Shown here piece by piece: positions 18,835 through 26,171 of a DNA stretch of 64,000 bases. Source of the stretch: JBKBYG01 sp046313435 (GTDB taxonomy: Bacteria > Pseudomonadota > Alphaproteobacteria > Rickettsiales > Arcanibacteraceae); contig JBKBYG010000004.1 in assembly GCA_046313435.1 (NCBI GenBank), positions 14,864 through 78,863 on the forward strand, given 5' to 3'. Within the stretch, counting starts at the first letter, position 1, and every line of letters starts with the position of its first letter. Position numbers and translations under genes: made by a program. The notes under the pieces are model-generated. The model saw only the letters and a list, made by a program, of their open reading frames with translations. It searched no databases and was not told the origin of the DNA.

Positions 18835-19673
18835 GCTCTTTTCCTTGACATATACATAACCATAATTACCATTATCCCTGTAAGTAAGTTTAGATTTTGC
18901 GTTTCTAATCCTAAAACTTCACTGTGAAGTGCAAAACTGATTAATAATCTATATATTATTGATCCTAGCAAACAGCTGATAAGCTGAACCATGATTGACC
19001 TGTAAGGTAAAATTTTTTCTCCAATCATAACTGAGGCCAATCCAACAATTACTGTCCCAACACCACTTCCAACATCAGCAAATCTTTGATGTTGTGTAAA
19101 AATTGCCCCACTTAAGGCAATAAGGGCATTACTTAAAATTAAACCGATTATTACAAAAGCTTGGACATTTAATCCACTATTTCGGGCAAGCTTTTTATTT
19201 TGACCAACACTTCTTAAAGCTAGTCCAAAATCTGTTATCAAAAGGTAGTTATATAATATACAAATTAATCCTGCTATTATAGATACCACCATTATTATAT
19301 TAAAATCCTCAAATATTGTCTTCGATTGTATCAATACAATATTTGGAGTATTATTCATTATATATAAATTCACTGAGTATAACATAAAACCTACTAATAT
19401 TCCTGCCAGTAGATCAGTTACCTTAAAATATGCATGAAGTACCCCTGTTACCGACCCAGCTATTCCTCCGCTCACCATAGCTATAATTAGCGCAACCCAT
19501 GGGTTACAATTTGCTTTTATTAATGTGCTCGTTACTGCGCCACCTAGAACAAAACTACCATCACATGTAAGGTCTGGAAAATCAATAATCCTAAAAGTAA
19601 TATATATTCCGATTGCAACAATACCATATATAAGCCCCATCTCTATTCCGAGGATAATCTCATTAAAATTCAT
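18828..19673 (-). CDS. ABC importer permease, TrpY-like
   Basis: The 281-residue product is a membrane protein with about eight hydrophobic helices. It is of the branched-chain amino-acid/sugar permease superfamily: GLIYGIVAIGIYITFRI at the N terminus, DLTCDGSFVLGGAV, and the cytoplasmic coupling segment LRSVGQNKKLARNSGLN. The start overlaps the stop of the binding-protein gene by one base and the end overlaps the ATPase gene by 7 bases. It probably forms the membrane channel of the amino-acid importer. Confidence 0.9.
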   Translation of the reverse strand: MNFNEIILGIEMGLIYGIVAIGIYITFRIIDFPDLTCDGSFVLGGAVTSTLIKANCNPWVALIIAMVSGGIAGSVTGVLHAYFKVTDLLAGILVGFMLYSVNLYIMNNTPNIVLIQSKTIFEDFNIIMVVSIIAGLICILYNYLLITDFGLALRSVGQNKKLARNSGLNVQAFVIIGLILSNALIALSGAIFTQHQRFADVGSGVGTVIVGLASVMIGEKILPYRSIMVQLISCLLGSIIYRLLISFALHSEVLGLETQNLNLLTGIMVIMVMYMSRKRAC

Positions 19674-20653
19674 TATATATCCTTATTATTACTAATTATT
19701 TTTACTGCCTCAGATTTAATTTCATCTGGAATTTTGATATCCAAAATTTTAGCAGCATCTTCATTAATATATAATTCTGTTTTATGTGGAAATTCTACAG
19801 CTATATTGCCTATATCCTCGCCTTTTAAAGCTCTAGTAATAATTTTAGCTGTTTGTATGCCTATTTCATATTGATTCGGTCCAAGCGCCGCTAATGCACC
19901 TAACTCTACCGCATCAGTATCACTTACATAGACTGGTTTTTTTGCTTTATTTGCCGCAACAACAATTGATTTTAAAGCCGATAAAGCCGTGCTGTCATTG
20001 CTTATAAAGATTGCATCAACATTATTTAAAATTTTAGTTGCAGCTTGCGGAACGTCAGAGGTTTTACTAACTGCTTGCAAAACTAATTTTATTCCTAGTC
20101 GTGGACATATTTCTTCTAATTGTTTTATTAGACTTACAGAATTTATTTCTGCTGGATTATATATGAAACCAATCTGCTTAATATTTTGCTGTATTTTCTT
20201 AAAAAGCTGAATTTGGGGTTCTAACTCTACAAAATTTGATACACCTGAAGTATTATTACTTGGTTGGTTGATATTTTTGATTAAACCTGCAGCCAATGGA
20301 TCTGTTACTGAACTAAATACTAATTTTGCTTTATTATTCAATGTATATTTTATAAAGCTTTGAGCTGAAATAGTCGCTACACCTACAACAATATCTGGAT
20401 TTTGATTAATAAATTTGCTGGCAATTTGTGCAGCCAATGCAGAATTTGATTGCGCTGATTCTATTCTTAAATCTAAATTTTTGCCCTGCTTATAACCGCT
20501 TTGTCCTAATCCATCAATAATTCCTTTAGTAGTAGCATCTAATGCAGGATGTTGGACAAACTGATTGATATAGACTTTTTTTACAATTTCTTCTGCCTTA
20601 GCATTTGTTACTAACAATATTAGTGATAATGACAACAATATTATTCTTTTCAT
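19673..20653 (-). CDS. ABC importer substrate-binding protein, TrpX-like
   Basis: The 326-residue product begins with a signal peptide (MKRIILLSLSLILLVTNAKA). It follows the ABC_sub_bind (PF04392) pattern: VYINQFVQHPALDATTKGI, VGVATISAQSF, SSVTDPLAAGLI, NTSGVSNFVE, DAIFISNDSTALSAL and KPVYVSDTDAVELGALAALGPNQ. This periplasmic protein would capture the cargo for the permease. It follows the regulator gene by a single base. Proteins of this family bind tryptophan or tyrosine in studied cases; aromatic amino-acid uptake is the likeliest role here. Confidence 0.92.
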   Translation of the reverse strand: MKRIILLSLSLILLVTNAKAEEIVKKVYINQFVQHPALDATTKGIIDGLGQSGYKQGKNLDLRIESAQSNSALAAQIASKFINQNPDIVVGVATISAQSFIKYTLNNKAKLVFSSVTDPLAAGLIKNINQPSNNTSGVSNFVELEPQIQLFKKIQQNIKQIGFIYNPAEINSVSLIKQLEEICPRLGIKLVLQAVSKTSDVPQAATKILNNVDAIFISNDSTALSALKSIVVAANKAKKPVYVSDTDAVELGALAALGPNQYEIGIQTAKIITRALKGEDIGNIAVEFPHKTELYINEDAAKILDIKIPDEIKSEAVKIISNNKDI

Positions 20654-20654
20654 T

Positions 20655-20951
20655 TTAATCCTCGTTTTCTATTTTTGTTAATATTTTTTGATAGCCGTTG
20701 TAAGGTTCATCTTTTAGAAATCTTGCTACTCTTCCTATTGTAGTTAAACTAGCGCCTGTAATTTCACTAATTTTTCTATAAGATAAGTTTCCTTTATTTA
20801 AAAGCTTACATACACGCCATCTTTCAGCAAGAGTATACATTTCCTGAGGAGTGCATAAATCTTTTAAAAAACTATATGCTTCTTTTTGATTTTCAAGCTT
20901 AAGAAAAGCATTACACAAATCATATATTGCCTCTTGATTTTCGTTTTCCAT
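20655..20951 (-). CDS. TrpR-family repressor, YerC/YecD type
   Basis: The 98-residue product matches the YerC/YecD branch of the Trp repressor family: FLKDLCTPQEMYTLAERW, then a helix-turn-helix LSYRKISEITGASLTTIGRV and ARFLKD. It is the first gene of the operon with the TrpXYZ-like importer (1-base gap to the binding protein). The likely role is to repress this operon in response to an amino acid. Its start codon lies just 7 bases from a 44-bp palindrome that covers the promoter, fitting autoregulation. The ribosome-binding site AAGGA is at the palindrome edge. Confidence 0.92.
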   Translation of the reverse strand: MENENQEAIYDLCNAFLKLENQKEAYSFLKDLCTPQEMYTLAERWRVCKLLNKGNLSYRKISEITGASLTTIGRVARFLKDEPYNGYQKILTKIENED

Positions 20952-20958
20952 ATTATCC

Positions 20959-21008
20959 TTTTTGTTCTATTGTATTACTATACTAATACAATAGAACAAA
21001 AATTTCAA
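20959..21008 (-). promoter_or_regulatory. promoter with overlapping 19-bp-arm palindromic operator
   Basis: Arms 20959-20977 and 20984-21002 are perfectly complementary (TTGTTCTATTGTATTA type) around a 6-base centre. On the minus strand a sigma-70-like -35 TTGAAA (21008-21003), a 17-base spacer and a -10 TAGTAT (20985-20980) are visible, with the -10 in the palindrome centre. A dimeric repressor bound here would block the polymerase. The T5-left/A5-right flank is the reverse of a terminator, so an operator is more likely. Confidence 0.8.
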
Positions 21009-21054
21009 CAAAAATCTATTTTAAATTTTAATTATACTAAAAACTTAGCTTTAT

Positions 21055-22260
21055 TTATGGGACTTGGTATAATTTAGTTAGTAAAGTTTTTCTTACAATT
21101 ACCATAAACATACTAATGCTTAAAAAATAAAGAGGCATAGGAATCAAAGTACCATTATGTAAGTACCCCATTCCAAACGTAAATAAAGAAATCAATGTAT
21201 AATAGAAAAATCCGAATAAGCTTGAGGCAGCTCCTATACACCATTTGAAATCCACTAGGGCTAATGCAAGTGCATTACTAGTTGCCATACATACTCCAAA
21301 CATATTGCACATTTGGCATAATATCGAAATGGTAATTACTAAAAATATTGGTGCAGGCCAAACATGTGAATTCAGTATTATAAAACTGCTGAAAATCCCA
21401 TTACTTGTAATAACAATGAAAATTCCATATTTCATAACAGTTTGGGCAGGATGACTAGTGAGCAATTTCTTTGAAAAAATTCCTCCACACATTGTACTAA
21501 CTGCAATTAATATAAAGCTAAATCCATAACTACTTGGCGAAAAACCTAAAATCTCAATTAAGTAAAATGATCCCTCTGCAAAGTAACTGAAAGTAATACC
21601 GTTACAAGCAGCAACAATTAAGCCAAAACCAATTACATTTTTATCTTTTACTAACTTTAGTGCTACATCCAAAATAGAAATTGGTATTCTATTTGTAATA
21701 TTATGAGTTTCAGGTAAATACTTAGCTATTAACAATCCTAATACAATTGCAAATATAACTAAAAACAAGAATATATTTTGCCAACCAAAATTTTCAGCGA
21801 TCAATCCTCCAACTAGGGGACCAATTGCAGGGAATATAGCAAGACTACTTCCAATTATTGAATAGGCTTGCCCAAGCTTTGGCCCATGGAACGCATCTCT
21901 ACATATTGCTTGACCAAGCACACTGCCAATACTACCTCCAAACGCTTGAATGAACCTTGCAACCATTAATATTTGAATTGAGTCTGACAAGTAGCACCCA
22001 GCACTACCTATTATATAGATGACCATACCTGCTAATATACAAGGCTTGCGCCCTAATTTGTCCGATAATTTTCCCCAAAACAATGTACCGATAGCAAAAC
22101 TTAAGAGATAAATGGTGAGTGTGAATTCCACCATTTCTTCAGAAGCATGGAGACTATACGCTATATCAGGTAAAGATGGTGTATAAACTGTTTCAGATAA
22201 TTGTGGCAAACCCACAATAAGTGTAATGAGCCATATAAAAGGCAATGAAATATTTGTCAT
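21055..22260 (-). CDS. MFS exporter, Bcr/CflA family
   Basis: The 401-residue product has about twelve hydrophobic helices and the MFS motif A between helices 2 and 3, GKLSDKLGRKP. The N-terminal signature LPQLSETVYTPSLPDIA and motif C-like IGPLVGGLIAENFGWQ place it in the Bcr/CflA drug-proton antiporter group (bicyclomycin, chloramphenicol, sulphonamide efflux in studied members). The natural substrate is unknown. It stands alone upstream of the TrpR-like gene, with a candidate iron-box-like sequence and a near-palindrome in its own upstream region. Confidence 0.88.
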   Translation of the reverse strand: MTNISLPFIWLITLIVGLPQLSETVYTPSLPDIAYSLHASEEMVEFTLTIYLLSFAIGTLFWGKLSDKLGRKPCILAGMVIYIIGSAGCYLSDSIQILMVARFIQAFGGSIGSVLGQAICRDAFHGPKLGQAYSIIGSSLAIFPAIGPLVGGLIAENFGWQNIFLFLVIFAIVLGLLIAKYLPETHNITNRIPISILDVALKLVKDKNVIGFGLIVAACNGITFSYFAEGSFYLIEILGFSPSSYGFSFILIAVSTMCGGIFSKKLLTSHPAQTVMKYGIFIVITSNGIFSSFIILNSHVWPAPIFLVITISILCQMCNMFGVCMATSNALALALVDFKWCIGAASSLFGFFYYTLISLFTFGMGYLHNGTLIPMPLYFLSISMFMVIVRKTLLTKLYQVP

Positions 22261-22355
22261 AAAAATCCCATTATTTAATACAAAAATTAAGCGAAATTAT
22301 AGTATCCCCTTATTTTTAAGAGTTACTAAAAAACCTAATTTTTTGCTTTAAACAA

Positions 22356-22370
22356 CGACAATCATTTTCA
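22356..22370 (-). promoter_or_regulatory. candidate Fur-box-like sequence
   Basis: On the minus strand the 15 bases read TGAAAATGATTGTCG and match 11 of 14 defined positions of the 7-1-7 Fur consensus TGATAATNATTATCA. It is about 95 bases before the MFS exporter start. If real, this exporter would be iron-regulated, for example exporting an iron chelator. AT-rich context makes chance matches likely. Confidence 0.35.
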
Positions 22371-22386
22371 TTTTATTTCCTTATAT

Positions 22387-22414
22387 AATTTGTATAATGT
22401 GCATTATATAAATT
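22387..22414. promoter_or_regulatory. near-palindrome upstream of the MFS exporter
   Basis: AATTTGTATAATG and CATTATATAAATT form 13-base arms with one mismatch around two bases. It lies between the stop of the duplicated membrane protein gene and the start of the exporter gene. It may be an operator or part of a weak terminator. Confidence 0.35.
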
Positions 22415-22508
22415 ATAAATTATTTGTCTAGAGTATTAATCTTTAAAAAATACATTAGATCCAAATAGTTCAAAAGCTAAGCCTTAAACTCCTAACTTTT
22501 GTTATTAA

Positions 22509-23609
22509 TTATAAACCTACTGTAAAACCTGCACTTTTAGGATTTTCTTTCAAAAACTTTGAAAATGTTTTCTTTTGGGGAGCCAATGATGCTTTTTTCC
22601 AATCCCACAATGCTTCATCTCTAAATTCTTTTGTTTCTATGTATTCTATAGCAGCACCTACTTTTTCTTTAAATGTTTTTTTATCTTTGAAGCTATCTAA
22701 AAACCTTTCAAATGATCCTACATATGAAGTATTTTTAAAAAGACTTGTTGCAAATTTTCTTTTTCCCCCTAAACGCTCGCATAACTCTTCTACTAGTACA
22801 ACTTGATACTCTAATGTATCCAAAGCCCCATCAATTGCTCCTCTAATTAATCCGTATCCTCCAAATAACACACCCGTAAGAATGCCAGCCAATTTTGTAA
22901 TTCCATACGAATCTTTTTTGGAAAAATCACCTTTACGGTAAAATATTTTAGCTTCTTCAACCATAATCGAAGGTATTGATTTTACAGAACCTATGATATT
23001 ATATATAGTCCCGCTTATAGCTTTAAAAGGCGCGTATGCAATATTATTTATTGTTTCAAATTTATTCCCAGAGCGAAGATAAGTAGACTCGGAAAAATCA
23101 TCAACTTTATAATCCTTAAAATTAGCTAAACCATAGCATATTTTAGATAGTTGAGTAAAAACCATTGTAGCAGGTGATAAAACTGCTGAGAAAATGCCTG
23201 CAAATAAACAAATTGGCCATTTAATTAAAAAATGACTATTTTTTACAGGACTTGAGATTAAATCATAAATCAACTTACTGTTTGCAAAGGAATCCCCAAC
23301 ATTAGTCTCTTTCCCTAATACACATTGTATAGAATCATAAACTACATCTGCTTCACATTCTACAAAATCTAATAATTGCTTAGCTCCGCCAAGTATAGTC
23401 CCACCTGCTACACCTGCCAGTAAACCAGTCGAATATCCTAATAAACCTCGTGTTAAGTTTGGGGATTGGCCATTAATTTTGCGTGATACAAATTTCCCAT
23501 ATTTTACTCCCTCAATAAACATTCTTGGAACTACTGAAGATACAGTGCTTATAATATTATAAATTGTATCATCTAGAAAATTACTTAGCGCTCTAGTATT
23601 TTTAAACAT
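22509..23609 (-). CDS. orphan membrane protein with an internally duplicated ~75-residue module
   Basis: I do not recognise this 366-residue protein. It contains two copies of one module. Residues 15-94 run TIYNIISTVSSVVPRMFIEG, then the glycine-rich GLLAGVAGGTILGG and an acidic helix. Residues 201-276 run TIYNIIGSVKSIPSIMVEEA, then GILTGVLFGGYGLIRGAIDG and an acidic helix. The order in each is an amphipathic start, a charged linker, a Gly-rich hydrophobic hairpin, and a Glu/Asp-rich end. A third hydrophobic segment (ICLFAGIFSAVLSPA) lies between. A similar single module occurs in the protein at 50030-51121. Membrane insertion is likely; function is unknown. Confidence 0.8.
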   Translation of the reverse strand: MFKNTRALSNFLDDTIYNIISTVSSVVPRMFIEGVKYGKFVSRKINGQSPNLTRGLLGYSTGLLAGVAGGTILGGAKQLLDFVECEADVVYDSIQCVLGKETNVGDSFANSKLIYDLISSPVKNSHFLIKWPICLFAGIFSAVLSPATMVFTQLSKICYGLANFKDYKVDDFSESTYLRSGNKFETINNIAYAPFKAISGTIYNIIGSVKSIPSIMVEEAKIFYRKGDFSKKDSYGITKLAGILTGVLFGGYGLIRGAIDGALDTLEYQVVLVEELCERLGGKRKFATSLFKNTSYVGSFERFLDSFKDKKTFKEKVGAAIEYIETKEFRDEALWDWKKASLAPQKKTFSKFLKENPKSAGFTVGL

Positions 23610-23722
23610 AACTTACCTTGTTTATTAAAACGTTAACTTTGTTGTCAAATATTAACTTAAACTAACCTTTCTGTCAATGATAATATTAAATATTGTTAAC
23701 TTAATAAGAAAATTATTTTTAT

Positions 23723-24340
23723 TTAACTTTTCAATTTGCTAAGCTGTTTGTCATGAATTCTACCTAACGATAATAATGACAATGTTGCACCTATTCCTGC
23801 TAAAACCATATCTTTTTGAGTATCCCATATATCTCCTTGCAACGCTAAGAATCCTGCTGCTGATTCACCTGTAAAATCACCTACAATCCATTCAAATATT
23901 TCGTATAATGCACTAATTCCTAAAACAGACATTACTATAAGTGTTGAAAGCCATTTGCCGTTTTTTAGGGCAGAGGTTCTAATTAACAATTCTCGTGTAA
24001 TTATTGCTGGTACAAACCCTTGAAAGAAATGGCCTACTCTGTCAAAATAATTTCTACTTAATGAAAACTCAAATTTGAAATAATCAAATAATGGCACTTT
24101 TTCATAAGTATAATGCGCACCAATTAAAAGTATAAGACCATGGGTCCAAATTAATATATAACATAGGTTAGTAAGAGGGAATTTATTATATGTTATAATC
24201 AAAATAGGCAGGCCAATTATAACTGCTGCAGCTTCAAGCCACCATATAAAATGATCTAAGCAGTCATATTTCGACCAAACCATAAATAGGATGGTACAAA
24301 TTGCTAAAAATAAGTGAAATATTGAATCATATTTTTTCAT
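23723..24340 (-). CDS. YjdF/DUF2238 family inner-membrane protein
   Basis: The 205-residue product has about six hydrophobic helices. It shows the polar signatures of the DUF2238 (YjdF) family: GAHYTYEKVPLFDYF, NYFDRVGHFFQGFVPA, SALYEIFEWIVGDFTGE and LQGDIWDTQKDMVLAGIGA. These conserved Asp, His and Glu residues suggest a metal site or enzyme activity within the membrane, but the role of the family is not established. It is a single gene with no close neighbours on the same strand. Confidence 0.88.
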   Translation of the reverse strand: MKKYDSIFHLFLAICTILFMVWSKYDCLDHFIWWLEAAAVIIGLPILIITYNKFPLTNLCYILIWTHGLILLIGAHYTYEKVPLFDYFKFEFSLSRNYFDRVGHFFQGFVPAIITRELLIRTSALKNGKWLSTLIVMSVLGISALYEIFEWIVGDFTGESAAGFLALQGDIWDTQKDMVLAGIGATLSLLSLGRIHDKQLSKLKS

Positions 24341-24530
24341 AAATCACTTATATTTTCTTTAGATATAATATGCAATTAATTTTTCAAATTTATAGAAATT
24401 TGCTCTTAAATAAATCTAAAGATTTTAAATTATAAATGCAAAATTATTACATATAGATTTATTTGTTGACAAATTATTATAGCATTTGTAACATACAGAA
24501 AATTTTATAATAAATATTAGGAAATATATA

Positions 24531-26000
24531 ATGAAAAAATTAAATAAATTTTACCAAAATTATCAAAGTCAACGCATTAATACTATAGAAAAAGAAATTA
24601 ATACATTAAATCAAAAATTTGTTGAATTAAATAATAAAATTTTGAAAACTCTTAACCAAAATTATAATAATATTGATCCAATACTTAAAAATGACCTAAA
24701 TATAATAAGCGAACATATTAGCAAATCTGTATCTAAAGACAATGAATCTACTTTAGGCTTCTTAAAGAAATTATTTGTAGGAGCAATTTCTGAAGCTGAG
24801 AATAATTTTATAAATGATGTATGTGATATGTCAAAAATAGATAATAATTTGAGAGAGATCATAGCGCTTAATAAGAAAAAAGATAACTTAATTGAAGCAT
24901 TTTCTAAAATTAGTTATTTTGCAGGTGGGAATATATTAATAAGTAATTTAAAACATGTTATAAATGATGCCAACACTGATAAAGAGAGTTTCAGTTTTCT
25001 TGAATATTATAATAATTTTGACAGGCATAATAATTTAGCAGAAAAAATTAAGAATAATAATCTTGTTTATGAAGCTAAAGAAATTATCAATTTACATAAA
25101 TTTTTTGATTCAATTTCGAGTACAATTGACCATTCACTTATTGGTTATGTGATAGAAAATGATTTAACAATGGCAAGGATTTGTTTGGATTTAGGAGCTA
25201 ATCCTGTAGGAATAACTCATGAAAAACAAGCTATTGAATTTAGCGTTCAGAATAATAATGTTGATATGACTAATTTATTATTTAACTATGGAGCTAAAAT
25301 TCCAACAAGATATAACAATCAATCAGAAGATCTTCTTCACATTGCTTGCAGGAATAACAATTTAGAATTAACAAAATTGCTTATATCTAAAGGGGCAGAT
25401 GTAAATGAGTTAATTCGTCCAAAACTCGGTTGGGGAGAATGGGCATATGAAAGTTTTGTACGCCCTATAAAAAAATTATTTGTAGAAGTGCCGGAATTAA
25501 CTGGCACGAGTCCTCTTCATATTGCTGCTAAGGAAGGTAATACTGAAATTGTAGAAACTTTAATTAAATCTGGAGCTAAGACTAATATCACAGATATTAA
25601 AGGGCACACTTATAAAGATTATATTAGTAATAAAATTTCTGCTGCAGATTATGCGGTTGATGAAATTATTTCCAAACCAACTTACACATTGGAAAGCTAC
25701 TGGAAAGCAGAACATAACCCAACTCCTAACACACATAGCAATCTTAATTGGTTAAAATATAATTATGCAAATGATATATATGAAGAAGAGCCTGTTAGCA
25801 CTGTTGAAACTATATATATAAATTTAGAAAAAGTTAAAACTGAATCATCTTCAAATTCTAAGTTCAATCATATGAATAATTATGTACCTTCTGCACCATC
25901 TATGGAAGAAGAATATTATAATGACTTACCTCCTTATAATCCAGATTATATTGCTGAACCTTCAGCACCTCCAATGGATGACTATCAATATATGTCTTAA
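24531..26000 (+). CDS. ankyrin-repeat protein with PSAP/LPxY late-domain-like tail
   Basis: The 489-residue product has no signal peptide. The N-terminal half is helical and charged. Ankyrin repeats occupy about residues 205-360, with clear units LLHIACRNNNLELTKLLISK (269-288) and PLHIAAKEGNTEIVETLIKS (328-347). The tail is acidic, Pro- and Tyr-rich and contains PSAP twice (453-456 and 477-480) and LPPY at 466-469. P(S/T)AP recruits the ESCRT-I protein TSG101, and PPxY/LPxY recruits NEDD4-type ligases in retroviral and filoviral proteins. This suggests a secreted effector acting on the host sorting machinery; that is inference. A GGA site precedes the start. Confidence 0.88.
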   Translation: MKKLNKFYQNYQSQRINTIEKEINTLNQKFVELNNKILKTLNQNYNNIDPILKNDLNIISEHISKSVSKDNESTLGFLKKLFVGAISEAENNFINDVCDMSKIDNNLREIIALNKKKDNLIEAFSKISYFAGGNILISNLKHVINDANTDKESFSFLEYYNNFDRHNNLAEKIKNNNLVYEAKEIINLHKFFDSISSTIDHSLIGYVIENDLTMARICLDLGANPVGITHEKQAIEFSVQNNNVDMTNLLFNYGAKIPTRYNNQSEDLLHIACRNNNLELTKLLISKGADVNELIRPKLGWGEWAYESFVRPIKKLFVEVPELTGTSPLHIAAKEGNTEIVETLIKSGAKTNITDIKGHTYKDYISNKISAADYAVDEIISKPTYTLESYWKAEHNPTPNTHSNLNWLKYNYANDIYEEEPVSTVETIYINLEKVKTESSSNSKFNHMNNYVPSAPSMEEEYYNDLPPYNPDYIAEPSAPPMDDYQYMS

Positions 26001-26054
26001 GAATATGATTACAGTTTCAGAATTTCCATTAAAATTCCGAACTGTAATTTATTA

Positions 26055-26171
26055 TACCATTTCTCATTGATACTAGGAGCGAAAGGCGAAAGCGAGTGAG
26101 CATATATACAATATGTGACCAAGCTTTACACCCTACTTACGACGACTTAGTAATATTAATGAGAAATGGTA
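26055..26171. mobile_element. 117-bp miniature inverted-repeat element, copy 1
   Basis: Perfect 14-bp terminal inverted repeats TACCATTTCTCATT (26055-26068) and its complement (26158-26171) bound the segment. Its core (ACTAGGAG, GGCGAAAGCGAGTGAGCATAT, ATATGTGACCAAGC, ACGACG in order) is shared with a second copy in opposite orientation at 36488-36611. It has no coding capacity. It ends one base before the stop codon of the SET-kinase gene and follows the ankyrin gene, so it may also act as a transcription stop. Confidence 0.75.

Noticed and set aside
20959..21002. Reading the palindrome as a terminator for the MFS exporter gene
   Set aside because: Arms start with T5 and end with A5, opposite to a terminator, and the promoter elements lie within it; an operator fits better.
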